Positions 7,310 to 15,087 of a stretch of DNA of 64,000 nucleotides are shown here, piece by piece. Source of the DNA: VAZQ01 sp036557705 (GTDB taxonomy: Bacteria; Pseudomonadota; Alphaproteobacteria; Rhizobiales; Xanthobacteraceae); NCBI GenBank assembly GCA_036557705.1, contig DATBHB010000016.1, forward strand, positions 177,996 through 241,995, written 5' to 3'. The number at the start of each line of letters is the position of its first letter. Positions within the stretch are counted from its first letter, which is position 1. The position numbers were made by a program, and so were the translations under genes. Below the pieces are notes generated by a model. The model did no database searches. It was not told where the DNA came from and worked only from the letters and a program-made list of their open reading frames with translations.

Positions 7310-8812
7310 TCAATCGATCCGCTCGAAGTCGCCGAGCGTGAACGTCTTGTCGAAAAACGGCTGCTCCGGCGCGTAGAGACGGAAATAGACAAACCATCCG
7401 TCATTACCGACGGTCTTCATGTAGTTCTTCTCGTAGCCGGCCGGCGCCTTCGCGCCGATATAGAGATCGATGCTGCCATCCTTATTGTATTTGAGGTCTT
7501 TCGTACGGCTGTCGAGACTCACGCTGCGGATTTCGGTGCCGCCGTTATCGTAAGGCCGGCGCGTGTTCTCGCTGTAGAGCGTCAGCGACCAGAATTGGCC
7601 GACCGGCACTTTCGCCGGAACATGCAGCTTGTAGGTCTTGTCGGCCTGCAGCATCCGGCCTTCACTGTCGCGTTTCGTGGTCATGTAAATTTGGCCGGCA
7701 CCAGGCCTTGGATTGACCATGCCCTCGGTGCTGGCGACCGCCTCGTAGAACCACGTTGCGCGTTCGTCGAGTTCGGCTCGCGTCTCGGTTTCCTGCGGAA
7801 TGTGAAAGTCAAAGCTCTTGTACCAGCTCGTGCCCTGCCAATAGGGCTCGGTATAACGTGGATTGGCCTGGAGATTCCGGATCATCAGCTCGCCCATGGC
7901 GGCGCCCCTGAGGAGCACAGTCCTCTGCCTGACGTCCGGCTGAAACGGCTTCCCTTTCTCGATCCCGAGCGGCTTGAGCATGGCCATCCACGCTTTATCG
8001 ACCTCGCGGACCGGCTCCTCGTTGACGATCTCGGCCAGCTTTTTCCAGTAGCCGAGGCCGCGCTCGGCTGTCGCACTCCACTCGACATCCTTGTCCTTGA
8101 TGAATTTGCTCGATGCAACTTTGCCGCCGACACGGCCCATTTTGTAGTCCGACGTAAACTTGTCGTAGTAGGCAGGATTGGTATCGAGGATACGGAGGCC
8201 GATGAACACGTTGTTCGTAGCGCTCTGATAAACGTGGACGCCGTCCTTCTTGTACCTTGCCGGATCGTCTTCCGGGCCGACGACAATGTAGGTTGCGCCT
8301 TGCCCTTTGTCTGGCCCGGTCAGACCCAGATCGAATACTGGCCGCTGCCAGAAGTCGAGAACACCGCCAGCCGTTTGGCCGGCCGGGTATTCAATTTGGA
8401 CGGCGCCAGACTTGAGATTGATGAAGTTGAAGATGTAGGGCGTGGTCAGGTTCGCCGTGACGATGCCACGCTTTTCCTTCAAAGAGTCAAGAACCACGAA
8501 ATCGGTATCGCTCGTCACGTCATAGGCTTTGGCTTGGTTGTCGCGCCAGGTGGTGATGCTCACCAGCGGCATACTCCAGATATAGGCTTGGGACGCGCGC
8601 TGGTAGTCCATCTCGTCGTACAGGCGCTTCGAGGCGTTGTCGTCGAAATAGCTGTCGCTTAGCCTGATATTGCCAATCGGAGTCTGGATCGTCTCGTCGC
8701 CGTGAAGCTTGGCGCTTCCCAGCGATACGTCCTCGGCGTGGGTGACGGATACCGTCGACGCCACTGTGAGAAATGCGGTGATAGCAGTCCAAACGGTGAG
8801 CTTGCCGGTCAT
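7310..8812 (-). CDS. Secreted DUF1254/DUF1214 protein (copy 1)
   Basis: The ATG at 8812 is preceded by GAGGAG at good spacing and is preferred over an ATG 18 bases upstream; the product has 500 residues. The N-terminus (about 25 residues, ending STVSVTHAED) is a signal peptide. DUF1254 motifs include QAYIWSMPLVSITTW, LTTPYIFNFINL and GVLDFWQRPVFDLGL. DUF1214 motifs include FWSLTLYSENTRRPYDNGG, GSIDLYIGAKAP and WFVYFRLYAPEQPFFD, with a FTLGDFERID end like that of copy 3. It is the first DUF1254 gene after the two AraC regulators (95 bp gap) and is probably their direct target. The substrate is unknown. Confidence 0.92.
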   Translation of the reverse strand: MTGKLTVWTAITAFLTVASTVSVTHAEDVSLGSAKLHGDETIQTPIGNIRLSDSYFDDNASKRLYDEMDYQRASQAYIWSMPLVSITTWRDNQAKAYDVTSDTDFVVLDSLKEKRGIVTANLTTPYIFNFINLKSGAVQIEYPAGQTAGGVLDFWQRPVFDLGLTGPDKGQGATYIVVGPEDDPARYKKDGVHVYQSATNNVFIGLRILDTNPAYYDKFTSDYKMGRVGGKVASSKFIKDKDVEWSATAERGLGYWKKLAEIVNEEPVREVDKAWMAMLKPLGIEKGKPFQPDVRQRTVLLRGAAMGELMIRNLQANPRYTEPYWQGTSWYKSFDFHIPQETETRAELDERATWFYEAVASTEGMVNPRPGAGQIYMTTKRDSEGRMLQADKTYKLHVPAKVPVGQFWSLTLYSENTRRPYDNGGTEIRSVSLDSRTKDLKYNKDGSIDLYIGAKAPAGYEKNYMKTVGNDGWFVYFRLYAPEQPFFDKTFTLGDFERID

Positions 8813-8880
8813 GCTTTTCTCCTCAGACAAGTCGATGCCGTTCCTATGTATTTATGCGAGCGTAGATGATCAAAGGAAAC

Positions 8881-8973
8881 CGTCTACGTAGTTCGTGCCA
8901 TTCTCGTTCACAGGGTTGAGGGAAGCCGTCTATGTAGTTCGTGCCAATCTGGCTCACAGCCCTGCGTGGGCTT
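8881..8973. repeat. Tandem repeat derived from an AraC gene 3' end
   Basis: Two copies of a roughly 46-bp unit begin at 8881 and 8927, sharing CGTCTAYGTAGTTCGTGCCA and a diverged remainder. A third relative lies at 9993-10017, at the stop of the upstream AraC gene. On the minus strand the unit corresponds to the last codons and stop of that gene. In the downstream AraC gene the frame has shifted across the unit, so translation reads through to 8908. Confidence 0.6.
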
Positions 8974-9960
8974 GCTGATGCGCGTGACCAAAAGCGAGCG
9001 TGGCGCTGGCGTTTCTCCGAAAAGCTCCCGGTACGTGCCGGACAGACGGTCCATATCACCTCCGAATCCCCAGTGGCGGCCGGCAGCGGAGACCGTGCAC
9101 GTCGCCTCTGTCGCCGAAATGAGTTCGCGCCTAATGCGGTGGAGTCGCAGTCGGCGAACATAGCTTTGCGGCGCGTCCTCGAGGACCTCCAAAAAGACGC
9201 GGTACAGCGTGCGTCGCGACGTCTCGGCGGCAGCCGCGAGGGCATCAATCGAGATCGGCGCGGTCAGATTTTCCCGGATGTATTCGCGCGCCCGATGCAC
9301 GATCCTGGCCGGTCGTTGCAGATGGACCCGTCCATCTTCACTTGGTGGCAGGCGCAGATAATGGCTGACCACCATGCGCAGCATCGCGCGGCCGATCTCT
9401 GGCTGCCGATCGCCGATGGTGGTTCCGGAGTTGTGTATTTGGGCGACCTGGCTCCTGAGCCAGTCCAGCGAGGGCGAACAGATCGGAGTCGAATGAAGAC
9501 CGGTCCGGCTGCCCAAGCTGCGATTGAAAACAAGACGCTCGCGCGCAACCTCCTGCTCCAGTCGCGCTGCTGTGAGCGTTGCCGTCAGGTACAGCGAACC
9601 GGCGGTATAGAAGGCATCGTGTTCGTCGCCAGGCAGGACGACGCTGACATCACCATCTGTCACTTCGTTCAGCCAGTGGCGAGAGCCGGGGCCGAACTTC
9701 AAACCCACAAACAGTGTGATCGCATCCCGGGAAAGCGGGCCCCTGATCGCGACCTTGCCGTCGATAAGTCCGCTGCTGAAGATGACGCCGTCGTGCGCGG
9801 CGAAGGCCAGGCTCCCCTTAATGTGGGGGCCGGCCATCTGGATGGCTTCCAGCTCCGCCCCGAGCACGGCATTGTTCAGGTCCTCGATCCGGCGGATGTC
9901 GAAACGATGCCAGGATTCGGCAACTGCAGGCGACAACGTCCACCTCCTGATCCGGGCCAT
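8908..9960 (-). CDS. AraC-family transcriptional regulator (second of tandem pair)
   Basis: This 350-residue protein has an N-terminal sensing region (about residues 1-210; IRRIEDLNNAVLGAELEAIQ, VVLPGDEHDAFYTAGSLYL) and a C-terminal AraC double helix-turn-helix (about 225-330; RAREYIRENLTAPISIDALA, ETSRRTLYRVF, SGTYRELFGETP). It is a clear paralogue of the next gene upstream, with near-identical motif order. It lies 35 bp after that gene and 95 bp before the DUF1254 triad, so it probably regulates that triad. The last 18 or so residues come from a frame-shifted repeat unit and have no counterpart in the paralogue. The inducer is unknown. Confidence 0.9.
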   Translation of the reverse strand: MARIRRWTLSPAVAESWHRFDIRRIEDLNNAVLGAELEAIQMAGPHIKGSLAFAAHDGVIFSSGLIDGKVAIRGPLSRDAITLFVGLKFGPGSRHWLNEVTDGDVSVVLPGDEHDAFYTAGSLYLTATLTAARLEQEVARERLVFNRSLGSRTGLHSTPICSPSLDWLRSQVAQIHNSGTTIGDRQPEIGRAMLRMVVSHYLRLPPSEDGRVHLQRPARIVHRAREYIRENLTAPISIDALAAAAETSRRTLYRVFLEVLEDAPQSYVRRLRLHRIRRELISATEATCTVSAAGRHWGFGGDMDRLSGTYRELFGETPAPRSLLVTRISKPTQGCEPDWHELHRRLPSTL

Positions 9961-9995
9961 TGCTGACGCAGGATAGGAGGGCTTTACGCGGCCTT

Positions 9996-11033
9996 CTATG
10001 CGGCTCGTGCCAATCTGCTAGGCGAGGTGCGGGAATGCGTGAGGGTATCGCTCGGCCGTTCGCTGAACAGCTCGCGATACCAGCCCGACATCCGCCCGAG
10101 GTCGCTGATACCCCATTGATTGGCAATCAATGCGATCGTGCATGCTCTTTCGGCATCGTCCGCGAGGTCATGCCGGATGCGATGGAGCCGCAGACGGCGG
10201 ACATAAGCTCGTGGCGTATCATCGAGAATATCTGCAAATGCACGGAACAGCGTGCGACGGGATGCAAACGCCGCCGCCGCGATCTCGTCGACCGATATGG
10301 GCTCGGACAGGTGTTCTTGAATGTACGCCTGGGCCCTTTTGACGATCTTGCCGTGGCAAGTCGGGTGCGTCCGGCCGTTTGGAACATGCGGTGGGCGGGC
10401 CAGATGTGAAATGACGGCAGCCAGCAACGCTCTGACAACATCGGCATCGCCTGGCATCATGCAGCTATTGTGAATCCTTTGGAACGACATTCGGAGCCGT
10501 GCCAAGGCATCGGGGGCAAGATTGCGATGATGGATACCGGTCCCGCCGAGCACACGCCGATTGAGCACCAGGCCTTCCAGCGCCGCTTCTTCCTCCAGCT
10601 TTTCTGCCGACAACGTGACGGCCGCATACAACGATTCTGGAGTGTAGAGCGAGTCGTGCTCGTCGCCCGGAAGGAAGACGCCGACATTGCCGGTCTCAAC
10701 GTCGTTCAACCAATGGCGTGTGCCGGCTCCGAGCGTGAGGCCGATGCCGATCGTGATGTTCTTCTGCGATAACGGCCCAAACAGCGCGACACGCCCGTTG
10801 ATCAATCCGCTGGTGCAGATAACATCGTCCTTTTCCGCGAATGCCAGCCCCCCTGACAGGTGGCCTGTTGCCATCTGGGTCGCTTCGAGGCCGGCTCCAT
10901 ACACGGCATCGCTCAGGTCCTCGATCCGGGAGATCGGGATATAGGTCGAAACTTCAGAAGACAGAGGTACTTGCATTTCGACGACCGTTTTGGCCGGCGC
11001 TGCTGTCGCACCGCAGATTAAAGCTCGCGCCAC
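9996..11033 (-). CDS. AraC-family transcriptional regulator (first of tandem pair)
   Basis: The start is a GTG at 11033 with GAGGA eight bases upstream; the product has 345 residues. The N-terminal sensing domain contains ISRIEDLSDAVYGAGLEATQ and VGVFLPGDEHDSLYTPESLY. The C-terminal domain (about residues 225-325) has RAQAYIQEHLSEPISVDEIA, ASRRTLFRAFADIL and SGWYRELFSERPS, the AraC double helix-turn-helix. The tandem arrangement with the 8908-9960 gene shows an old duplication. Both regulators and the downstream secreted proteins can be read from one promoter upstream of 11033. Confidence 0.9.
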   Translation of the reverse strand: MARALICGATAAPAKTVVEMQVPLSSEVSTYIPISRIEDLSDAVYGAGLEATQMATGHLSGGLAFAEKDDVICTSGLINGRVALFGPLSQKNITIGIGLTLGAGTRHWLNDVETGNVGVFLPGDEHDSLYTPESLYAAVTLSAEKLEEEAALEGLVLNRRVLGGTGIHHRNLAPDALARLRMSFQRIHNSCMMPGDADVVRALLAAVISHLARPPHVPNGRTHPTCHGKIVKRAQAYIQEHLSEPISVDEIAAAAFASRRTLFRAFADILDDTPRAYVRRLRLHRIRHDLADDAERACTIALIANQWGISDLGRMSGWYRELFSERPSDTLTHSRTSPSRLARAA

Positions 11034-11368
11034 GATAAAGTTCCTCGCGACGCTTCTACTCGAACGTGCTCTTCGGGTACTGCCCCTGATGGAGCGCCTC
11101 GGGGTGGCGACCGCCGCCGACCTTCAACCCGACGCGCTCGCCGAATAACTGCAGGGCGACGTGCGCGCTGCGGACGGGATCGTGATCTGGATGCGAATGC
11201 AACATGTCAGCCTCGTTTCAGTCTGGACCCCAAGGGGATGAGATTGACGGCTATGAAAAGCTTTTCGTCGCAGGATCAATTCGTTACGATGACTCGGAAC
11301 CAGCAAGTGGAGTGAGGGGGATTGCCGTAGAGTAGAATAGGATAGTGTAATTGCTGGTCGCCTTCAAA
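11034..11368. other. Intergenic region upstream of the AraC cluster
   Basis: These 335 bp lie between the LysR gene and the first AraC gene, both on the minus strand. They should contain the AraC cluster promoter. I see no strong palindrome or sigma-70 consensus. The only candidate gene is a 49-codon frame at 11056-11205, listed separately. Confidence 0.4.
11056..11205 (-). CDS. Possible 49-residue small protein
   Basis: A short frame begins at an ATG (11203-11205) with GAGG five bases upstream and ends with a TAG at 11056-11058. The product contains VALQLFGERVGLKVGGGRHP and ends KSTFE. It matches no family I recognise, has no membrane segment and could be a remnant of a longer gene. It sits directly before the first AraC gene on the same strand. 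Confidence 0.25.
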   Translation of the reverse strand: MLHSHPDHDPVRSAHVALQLFGERVGLKVGGGRHPEALHQGQYPKSTFE

Positions 11369-12343
11369 TCACGAGCTGTTTGCGCCGCGGAGCTTGCGGA
11401 CCCTCCGCGCAATCGTTCTGTCGCGCGGCGCATCAGCGCCGTGGTATTTCACATGCTCGATGAATGCGCGCAGTTTGGGCAAGACCTGGCGCCTTCCTGG
11501 ATAATACAGAAAGACCCCTGGCGTCGTGACGGCGAAGGGGGTTAGGAGCGCCTGCAATCGGCCGTCAGCAATTGCGGCTTTCGCGAGCGGGCCGGGCACC
11601 TGTGCAAGCCCCAGACCCTGGATCGCCGCTCCGAGGATTGTGGGGTAGTCGTGCGCGATCAGCGGCCCCGACACGATTGCCTCGACAGCCTTGTTGCCGT
11701 CGATGAAGGGCCAGGGGGCGATCGACCCGTTCGAGCGGCGCAGGCGCAGGCAGGCGTGATCACGCAGATCGTCGATGCGCGCCGGCCGCTTTCGCCGACG
11801 TAGATAATCAGGACTGCCAACGACCACGAACGGGAACGGCCGCGTTAGCCGCACGGCCACCATATCGGCCGCGATGAACTCGCCAAGACGAATACCGGCA
11901 TCGAAACTTTCGGCCGCGAGGTCTACCAGCTCCGCGCTCGCGGCGACCTCCACCTCGATCTCGGGATAGGCCTGGTTGAAAGAGGCGATCACCGGCTCGA
12001 GGATCAGCGGGACAACGGCTCGGGGAACGGAGAGGCGCAAGAGCCCAGTTGGACGCTGCCCCAGGTCACGCGCAGCTTCGCAGGCGGCGACGAGTTCCTC
12101 GAAGGCGGGCTTCGCGCGCGAAATGAACCGTTCGCCGGCTTCGGTCAGACCGACACTGCGCGTTGTGCGGATGAAGAGCGCTGCGCCGACCCGTCCCTCC
12201 AGCGCGCGTACCGCCTGGCTGATCGCCGATGGAGTCACGCCTAGTTCCGCGGACGCTTTACGGAAATTGCGGTGCTTGGCGACGCTCAAGAACGCCTCCA
12301 CGCCGTCGAGCGCGCCGCTTCGCACTGTGAAGTTCTGCTTCAT
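11369..12343 (-). CDS. LysR-family transcriptional regulator
   Basis: This 324-residue protein has the standard LysR layout. A winged helix-turn-helix occupies about residues 10-70 (FLSVAKHRNFRKASAELGVT then SAISQAVRALE and LFIRTTRSVGLTEAG), with a periplasmic-binding-protein-like effector domain at about 95-300 (LLRLSVPRAV, FDAGIRLGEF, GLGLAQVPGPLA). It is divergent from the membrane protein at 12495 with 151 bp between them, the usual geometry for a LysR regulator and its target. The N-terminal domain matches the large group that controls small divergent transporters or reductases. The effector is unknown. Confidence 0.93.
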   Translation of the reverse strand: MKQNFTVRSGALDGVEAFLSVAKHRNFRKASAELGVTPSAISQAVRALEGRVGAALFIRTTRSVGLTEAGERFISRAKPAFEELVAACEAARDLGQRPTGLLRLSVPRAVVPLILEPVIASFNQAYPEIEVEVAASAELVDLAAESFDAGIRLGEFIAADMVAVRLTRPFPFVVVGSPDYLRRRKRPARIDDLRDHACLRLRRSNGSIAPWPFIDGNKAVEAIVSGPLIAHDYPTILGAAIQGLGLAQVPGPLAKAAIADGRLQALLTPFAVTTPGVFLYYPGRRQVLPKLRAFIEHVKYHGADAPRDRTIARRVRKLRGANSS

Positions 12344-12480
12344 AGCTCATCGACATTATCGGGGATACTCGCTCGCCGGAAGTGGCCCTATGTCTGCGGC
12401 GAGCCGAAGCTTGATCGGAGTCTGGCAGTGACGCGGTGTTTGAGGCCGCGCCGATCAACACCTGATCTAAGGAACTCAAC

Positions 12481-12495
12481 ATGGAGAACCGCTGA
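12481..12495 (+). promoter_or_regulatory. Four-codon upstream minigene overlapping a start codon
   Basis: ATGGAGAACCGCTGA (12481-12495) encodes MENR and its stop overlaps the ATG of the membrane protein gene as TGATG. It is preceded by GGAAC at a usable spacing, and its own GGAG could serve the downstream start. Translation coupling or start-site competition is possible, or the GGAG is simply the ribosome binding site of the main gene. Confidence 0.35.
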
Positions 12496-13355
12496 TGACT
12501 GCCGCCGCTGTTCCTGCCGCCGCTGTTCCTGCTGCTATCGTTCCGCCGCGCTCCGTCTCGCGCAACCTGCTTTGGCTCGCGCCGCTCACGCTGCTGTGGA
12601 TACTGCTGATCTACTGGCAGCCGATCATCCCGGCCAGCGGTTTTCAGACCACGGCCCATCAGTTGATGGCCCATGGAGTTATTGCGGTCGGTCTGTGGCT
12701 CGGCCTCGAAAGCACCGAACTGACGCCGGGCCAACGCCGCATGACCTGGCTCGCAGTCATGGTCCCATACACGCTTTGGTTCGCTGTATCCTGGAGCGCG
12801 GCGATCAATGGTGTTTTCCATACAGGCGCCTCACCCTTACCGATGTTGCCGCTGGCGGTCTTCCTGCCGTTGATCATCGGCGCGCCGTTATTGCTGTCGT
12901 CGAAGCGGATCGGAGAGGTGCTGGATGCGATGCCAGCGAGCTGGCTCGTGGCTCTTCAGCTTTACCGCGTATTCGGCAGCTGGGCTCTCGCTGCCTGGCT
13001 CCACGGCACGCTGCCGGGCGTGTTCGCGTTGCCGGCGGGAATTGGCGATGTTCTGACCGGCCTGTTCGCCGTGCCGGCGGCGACCGCCGTGGCGATCGGC
13101 GCCGCTGAGGGCCGAAGGGCGGCAATCATCTGGAATATTTTCGGTCTCGTCGACTTCGTCGTCGCGATCACCTTGGGGATGATCACCTCGCCCGGCCCGC
13201 TCCAGTTCATCGTTCCGAGTGTATCGAGCATCGGTGCCGGGGCTTATCCAGGTGTGCTGACCCCTGCTTTCGTAGTGCCGAGCTCAATCCTGCTGCACGC
13301 GCTGTCGCTGCGCCAACTGCGCCGGCGCCAGCGGGCCGAGGCGGCACGGCGCTAG
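12495..13355 (+). CDS. Multi-spanning membrane protein of unknown function
   Basis: The 286-residue product begins with an Ala/Val/Pro-rich stretch encoded by a 15-bp tandem repeat (AAVPA units, residues 3-15). About seven hydrophobic segments follow, including LLWLAPLTLLWILLIYW, GVIAVGLWLGL, MLPLAVFLPLIIGAPLLL and IIWNIFGLVDFVVAITLGMI. The C-terminus is short and arginine-rich (RQLRRRQRAEAARR), so it is probably cytosolic. I do not recognise catalytic motifs. The divergent LysR gene suggests regulated expression. A transporter or a membrane-bound stress protein are both possible. Confidence 0.8.
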   Translation: MTAAAVPAAAVPAAIVPPRSVSRNLLWLAPLTLLWILLIYWQPIIPASGFQTTAHQLMAHGVIAVGLWLGLESTELTPGQRRMTWLAVMVPYTLWFAVSWSAAINGVFHTGASPLPMLPLAVFLPLIIGAPLLLSSKRIGEVLDAMPASWLVALQLYRVFGSWALAAWLHGTLPGVFALPAGIGDVLTGLFAVPAATAVAIGAAEGRRAAIIWNIFGLVDFVVAITLGMITSPGPLQFIVPSVSSIGAGAYPGVLTPAFVVPSSILLHALSLRQLRRRQRAEAARR

Positions 13356-13519
13356 ACGGTCGCGACGCCGAGGCCGCTCGGCGCAGCTTTCCCTCAGTCT
13401 GGCGCTCGTTCTTGACGACGCAAGTCCTTCGCAAGAGGTGCTTCGGAATCGTCGAAGTAGAACTGCTGTTCGGCAGTCGAAATCCCCAGTGCGCGATCGA
13501 CTCTCCTATTGGGTTGCAA

Positions 13520-13978
13520 TCAGCTGCCGACCGGCTTCAGATCCTTTCGAAAATACACGACCCGCTCGGTTTCCTTAAAACCCCAGGCAGCGTGGGCGAC
13601 ATGCGATTCCCGGTTGTCGATCGCAGCATCGGAACCTAGTTCGGTGAACCCACGCGCGGTCAGAAACGCCTCAACAGCTTTCAGCAGGCGGGCGCCAATC
13701 CCTTGTCGCCTGAATTGTGGTTTCACCCAGATTCCTTCAAGAAAGGCGACTGGCCGGCCGAGACAGCCATTGGCGTAATCTCGGATCGCGAATTCGGCAA
13801 ACCCGGCCGCTTCGCCGTTGGGAACCTCCGCGACGAAGCCCCAGAAATTGCCTCGTTGCAGGAACTCCCTAAGTTCACTTTGGTGCACGCTCAAGGGCTC
13901 GTCAGGCCAGAGTTCGGTCCGCATTGCCGCCCAGGCGGCCCGGTCGGATGCATCCATTTCTCTGACGGTTACATTCAT
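13520..13978 (-). CDS. AAC(6')-like GNAT acetyltransferase
   Basis: This 152-residue GNAT protein matches the pattern of aminoglycoside 6'-N-acetyltransferases of the AAC(6')-Iz/-Iaa group. It has AAWAAMRTELWPDE near the N-terminus, AGFAEFAIRDYANG, then PVAFLEGIWVKPQFRRQGIG as the acetyl-CoA binding strand and motif A. LGSDAAIDNRESHVAH and GFKETERVVYFRK close the fold. These enzymes transfer acetyl from acetyl-CoA to the 6'-amino group of aminoglycosides. Chromosomal relatives often act on other small amines and give little resistance. It stands alone with no integron, transposase or neighbouring resistance gene. Drug activity is inference from motif similarity. Confidence 0.8.
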   Translation of the reverse strand: MNVTVREMDASDRAAWAAMRTELWPDEPLSVHQSELREFLQRGNFWGFVAEVPNGEAAGFAEFAIRDYANGCLGRPVAFLEGIWVKPQFRRQGIGARLLKAVEAFLTARGFTELGSDAAIDNRESHVAHAAWGFKETERVVYFRKDLKPVGS

Positions 13979-14258
13979 CGAGCCATCCTATCACCCGATT
14001 CGTAATGTGGGGGCCAGGCCAGGGGGTGTGGCGTAGAACCGATCGGCGGCCTGATTGCGCATCAGCTGGAAAGGATATCGCCGTGCCGCACTACACCTCG
14101 ATCGTCATTTGGCGGCACGTCAACCGGGCGGTTCAGCTATGGCTTGTAGGCCAGTCGAGCGAAATTGATCGTAAACGGATACGAAACGACTTATCTCAGC
14201 TCGAAGACATTGGTCCCGGGTGCTGCGATGCGTGATGCTTTGGAGAATGAGGTCGACC

Positions 14259-14474
14259 ATGGCAAAGACATTCAAAGTCGGCGATCACGTAAGTTGGAAT
14301 TCGGAGGCTGGCCGGGTTAGCGGCCATATCGTGCGGGTGCACACGAGCGATGTAAATTACAAAGGCTACGTCCATCATGCGAGCGAGGATGAGCCGCAAT
14401 ATGAGATCAAAAGTGACAAGACGGATCACGTCGCGCTGCACAAGGGCAAGGCATTGCGGCATCTTCCCTCCTGA
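14259..14474 (+). CDS. DUF2945 small protein
   Basis: The ATG at 14259 has GAGG six bases upstream and gives 71 residues; an in-frame ATG 24 bases earlier has no such site. The sequence is a compact beta-rich domain: FKVGDHVSWNSEAGRVSGHI, VRVHTSDVNYKGYVHHAS, PQYEIKSDKT and ALHKGKALRHL. This matches the DUF2945 (HVA1-like) family, small SH3-like cytosolic proteins of unknown role common in rhizobial relatives. No operon partner is evident. Confidence 0.85.
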   Translation: MAKTFKVGDHVSWNSEAGRVSGHIVRVHTSDVNYKGYVHHASEDEPQYEIKSDKTDHVALHKGKALRHLPS

Positions 14475-14540
14475 CCCATCATCCGGCTTCTGGGAAAGCC
14501 GATTTGATCACCTCGAAAACATGATCAAAAGGATGGACCA

Positions 14541-14951
14541 ATGAACGAGGCGTCGACCGAAACGCTCTCCGTCGTTGTCGAACGGGAGCTGCCTTTTCCG
14601 CCAGAAAGGATCTGGCGCGCGCTCACCCAACCACACCTGATCGAGGAGTGGCTCATGAAGAACGACTTCACGCCTGTGGTGGGCCAGCATTTCAAGCTTC
14701 GCGCAGACTGGGGCGTCGTTGACTGTCAAGTCCTGGCAGCCGAGCCGAACAAAACGCTGTCCTACACCTGGAGCGCCTACGATCTGAAGACCGTGGTAAC
14801 CTGGACTCTGGCCCCCACTGACGCCGGCACGCATGTGCGCATGGAGCAGTCGGGCTTCCGGCCGGATCAGCCGCAGTACTACGAGGGCGCCAAAGGCGGA
14901 TGGCAACGGTTCTTTGCGGCACTGGAACAGGTCTTGGCGCGCATAGACTGA
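14541..14951 (+). CDS. SRPBCC (AHSA1-like) domain protein
   Basis: This 136-residue protein is a single SRPBCC ligand-binding domain of the activator-of-Hsp90-ATPase type. It has VERELPFPPERIWRALTQPH at the N-terminus, EWLMKNDF, VVDCQVLAAEPNKTLSYTW in the centre and GWQRFFAALEQVLAR as the C-terminal helix. Such proteins hold a hydrophobic ligand in a deep cavity and are often paired with an ArsR regulator; none is present here. AAAGGATGG upstream serves as the ribosome binding site. Ligand unknown. Confidence 0.88.
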   Translation: MNEASTETLSVVVERELPFPPERIWRALTQPHLIEEWLMKNDFTPVVGQHFKLRADWGVVDCQVLAAEPNKTLSYTWSAYDLKTVVTWTLAPTDAGTHVRMEQSGFRPDQPQYYEGAKGGWQRFFAALEQVLARID

Positions 14952-15087
14952 CGCTCTTCCCAGCGTTATCTCGCGTCAGCCACGGAATGCTGCTCGTGCC
15001 GCGGAGTTCTGTGAAGGCACGGCAGCGTCTGCCACGCCGGCAGTGGCTTCAGGCTTGCCCGGAACCCGCGGTTACTTGGCAATCCGG

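Noticed and set aside
14005..14235. 76-codon plus frame before the DUF2945 gene
   Set aside because: No family similarity and no ribosome binding site; the composition does not look coding.
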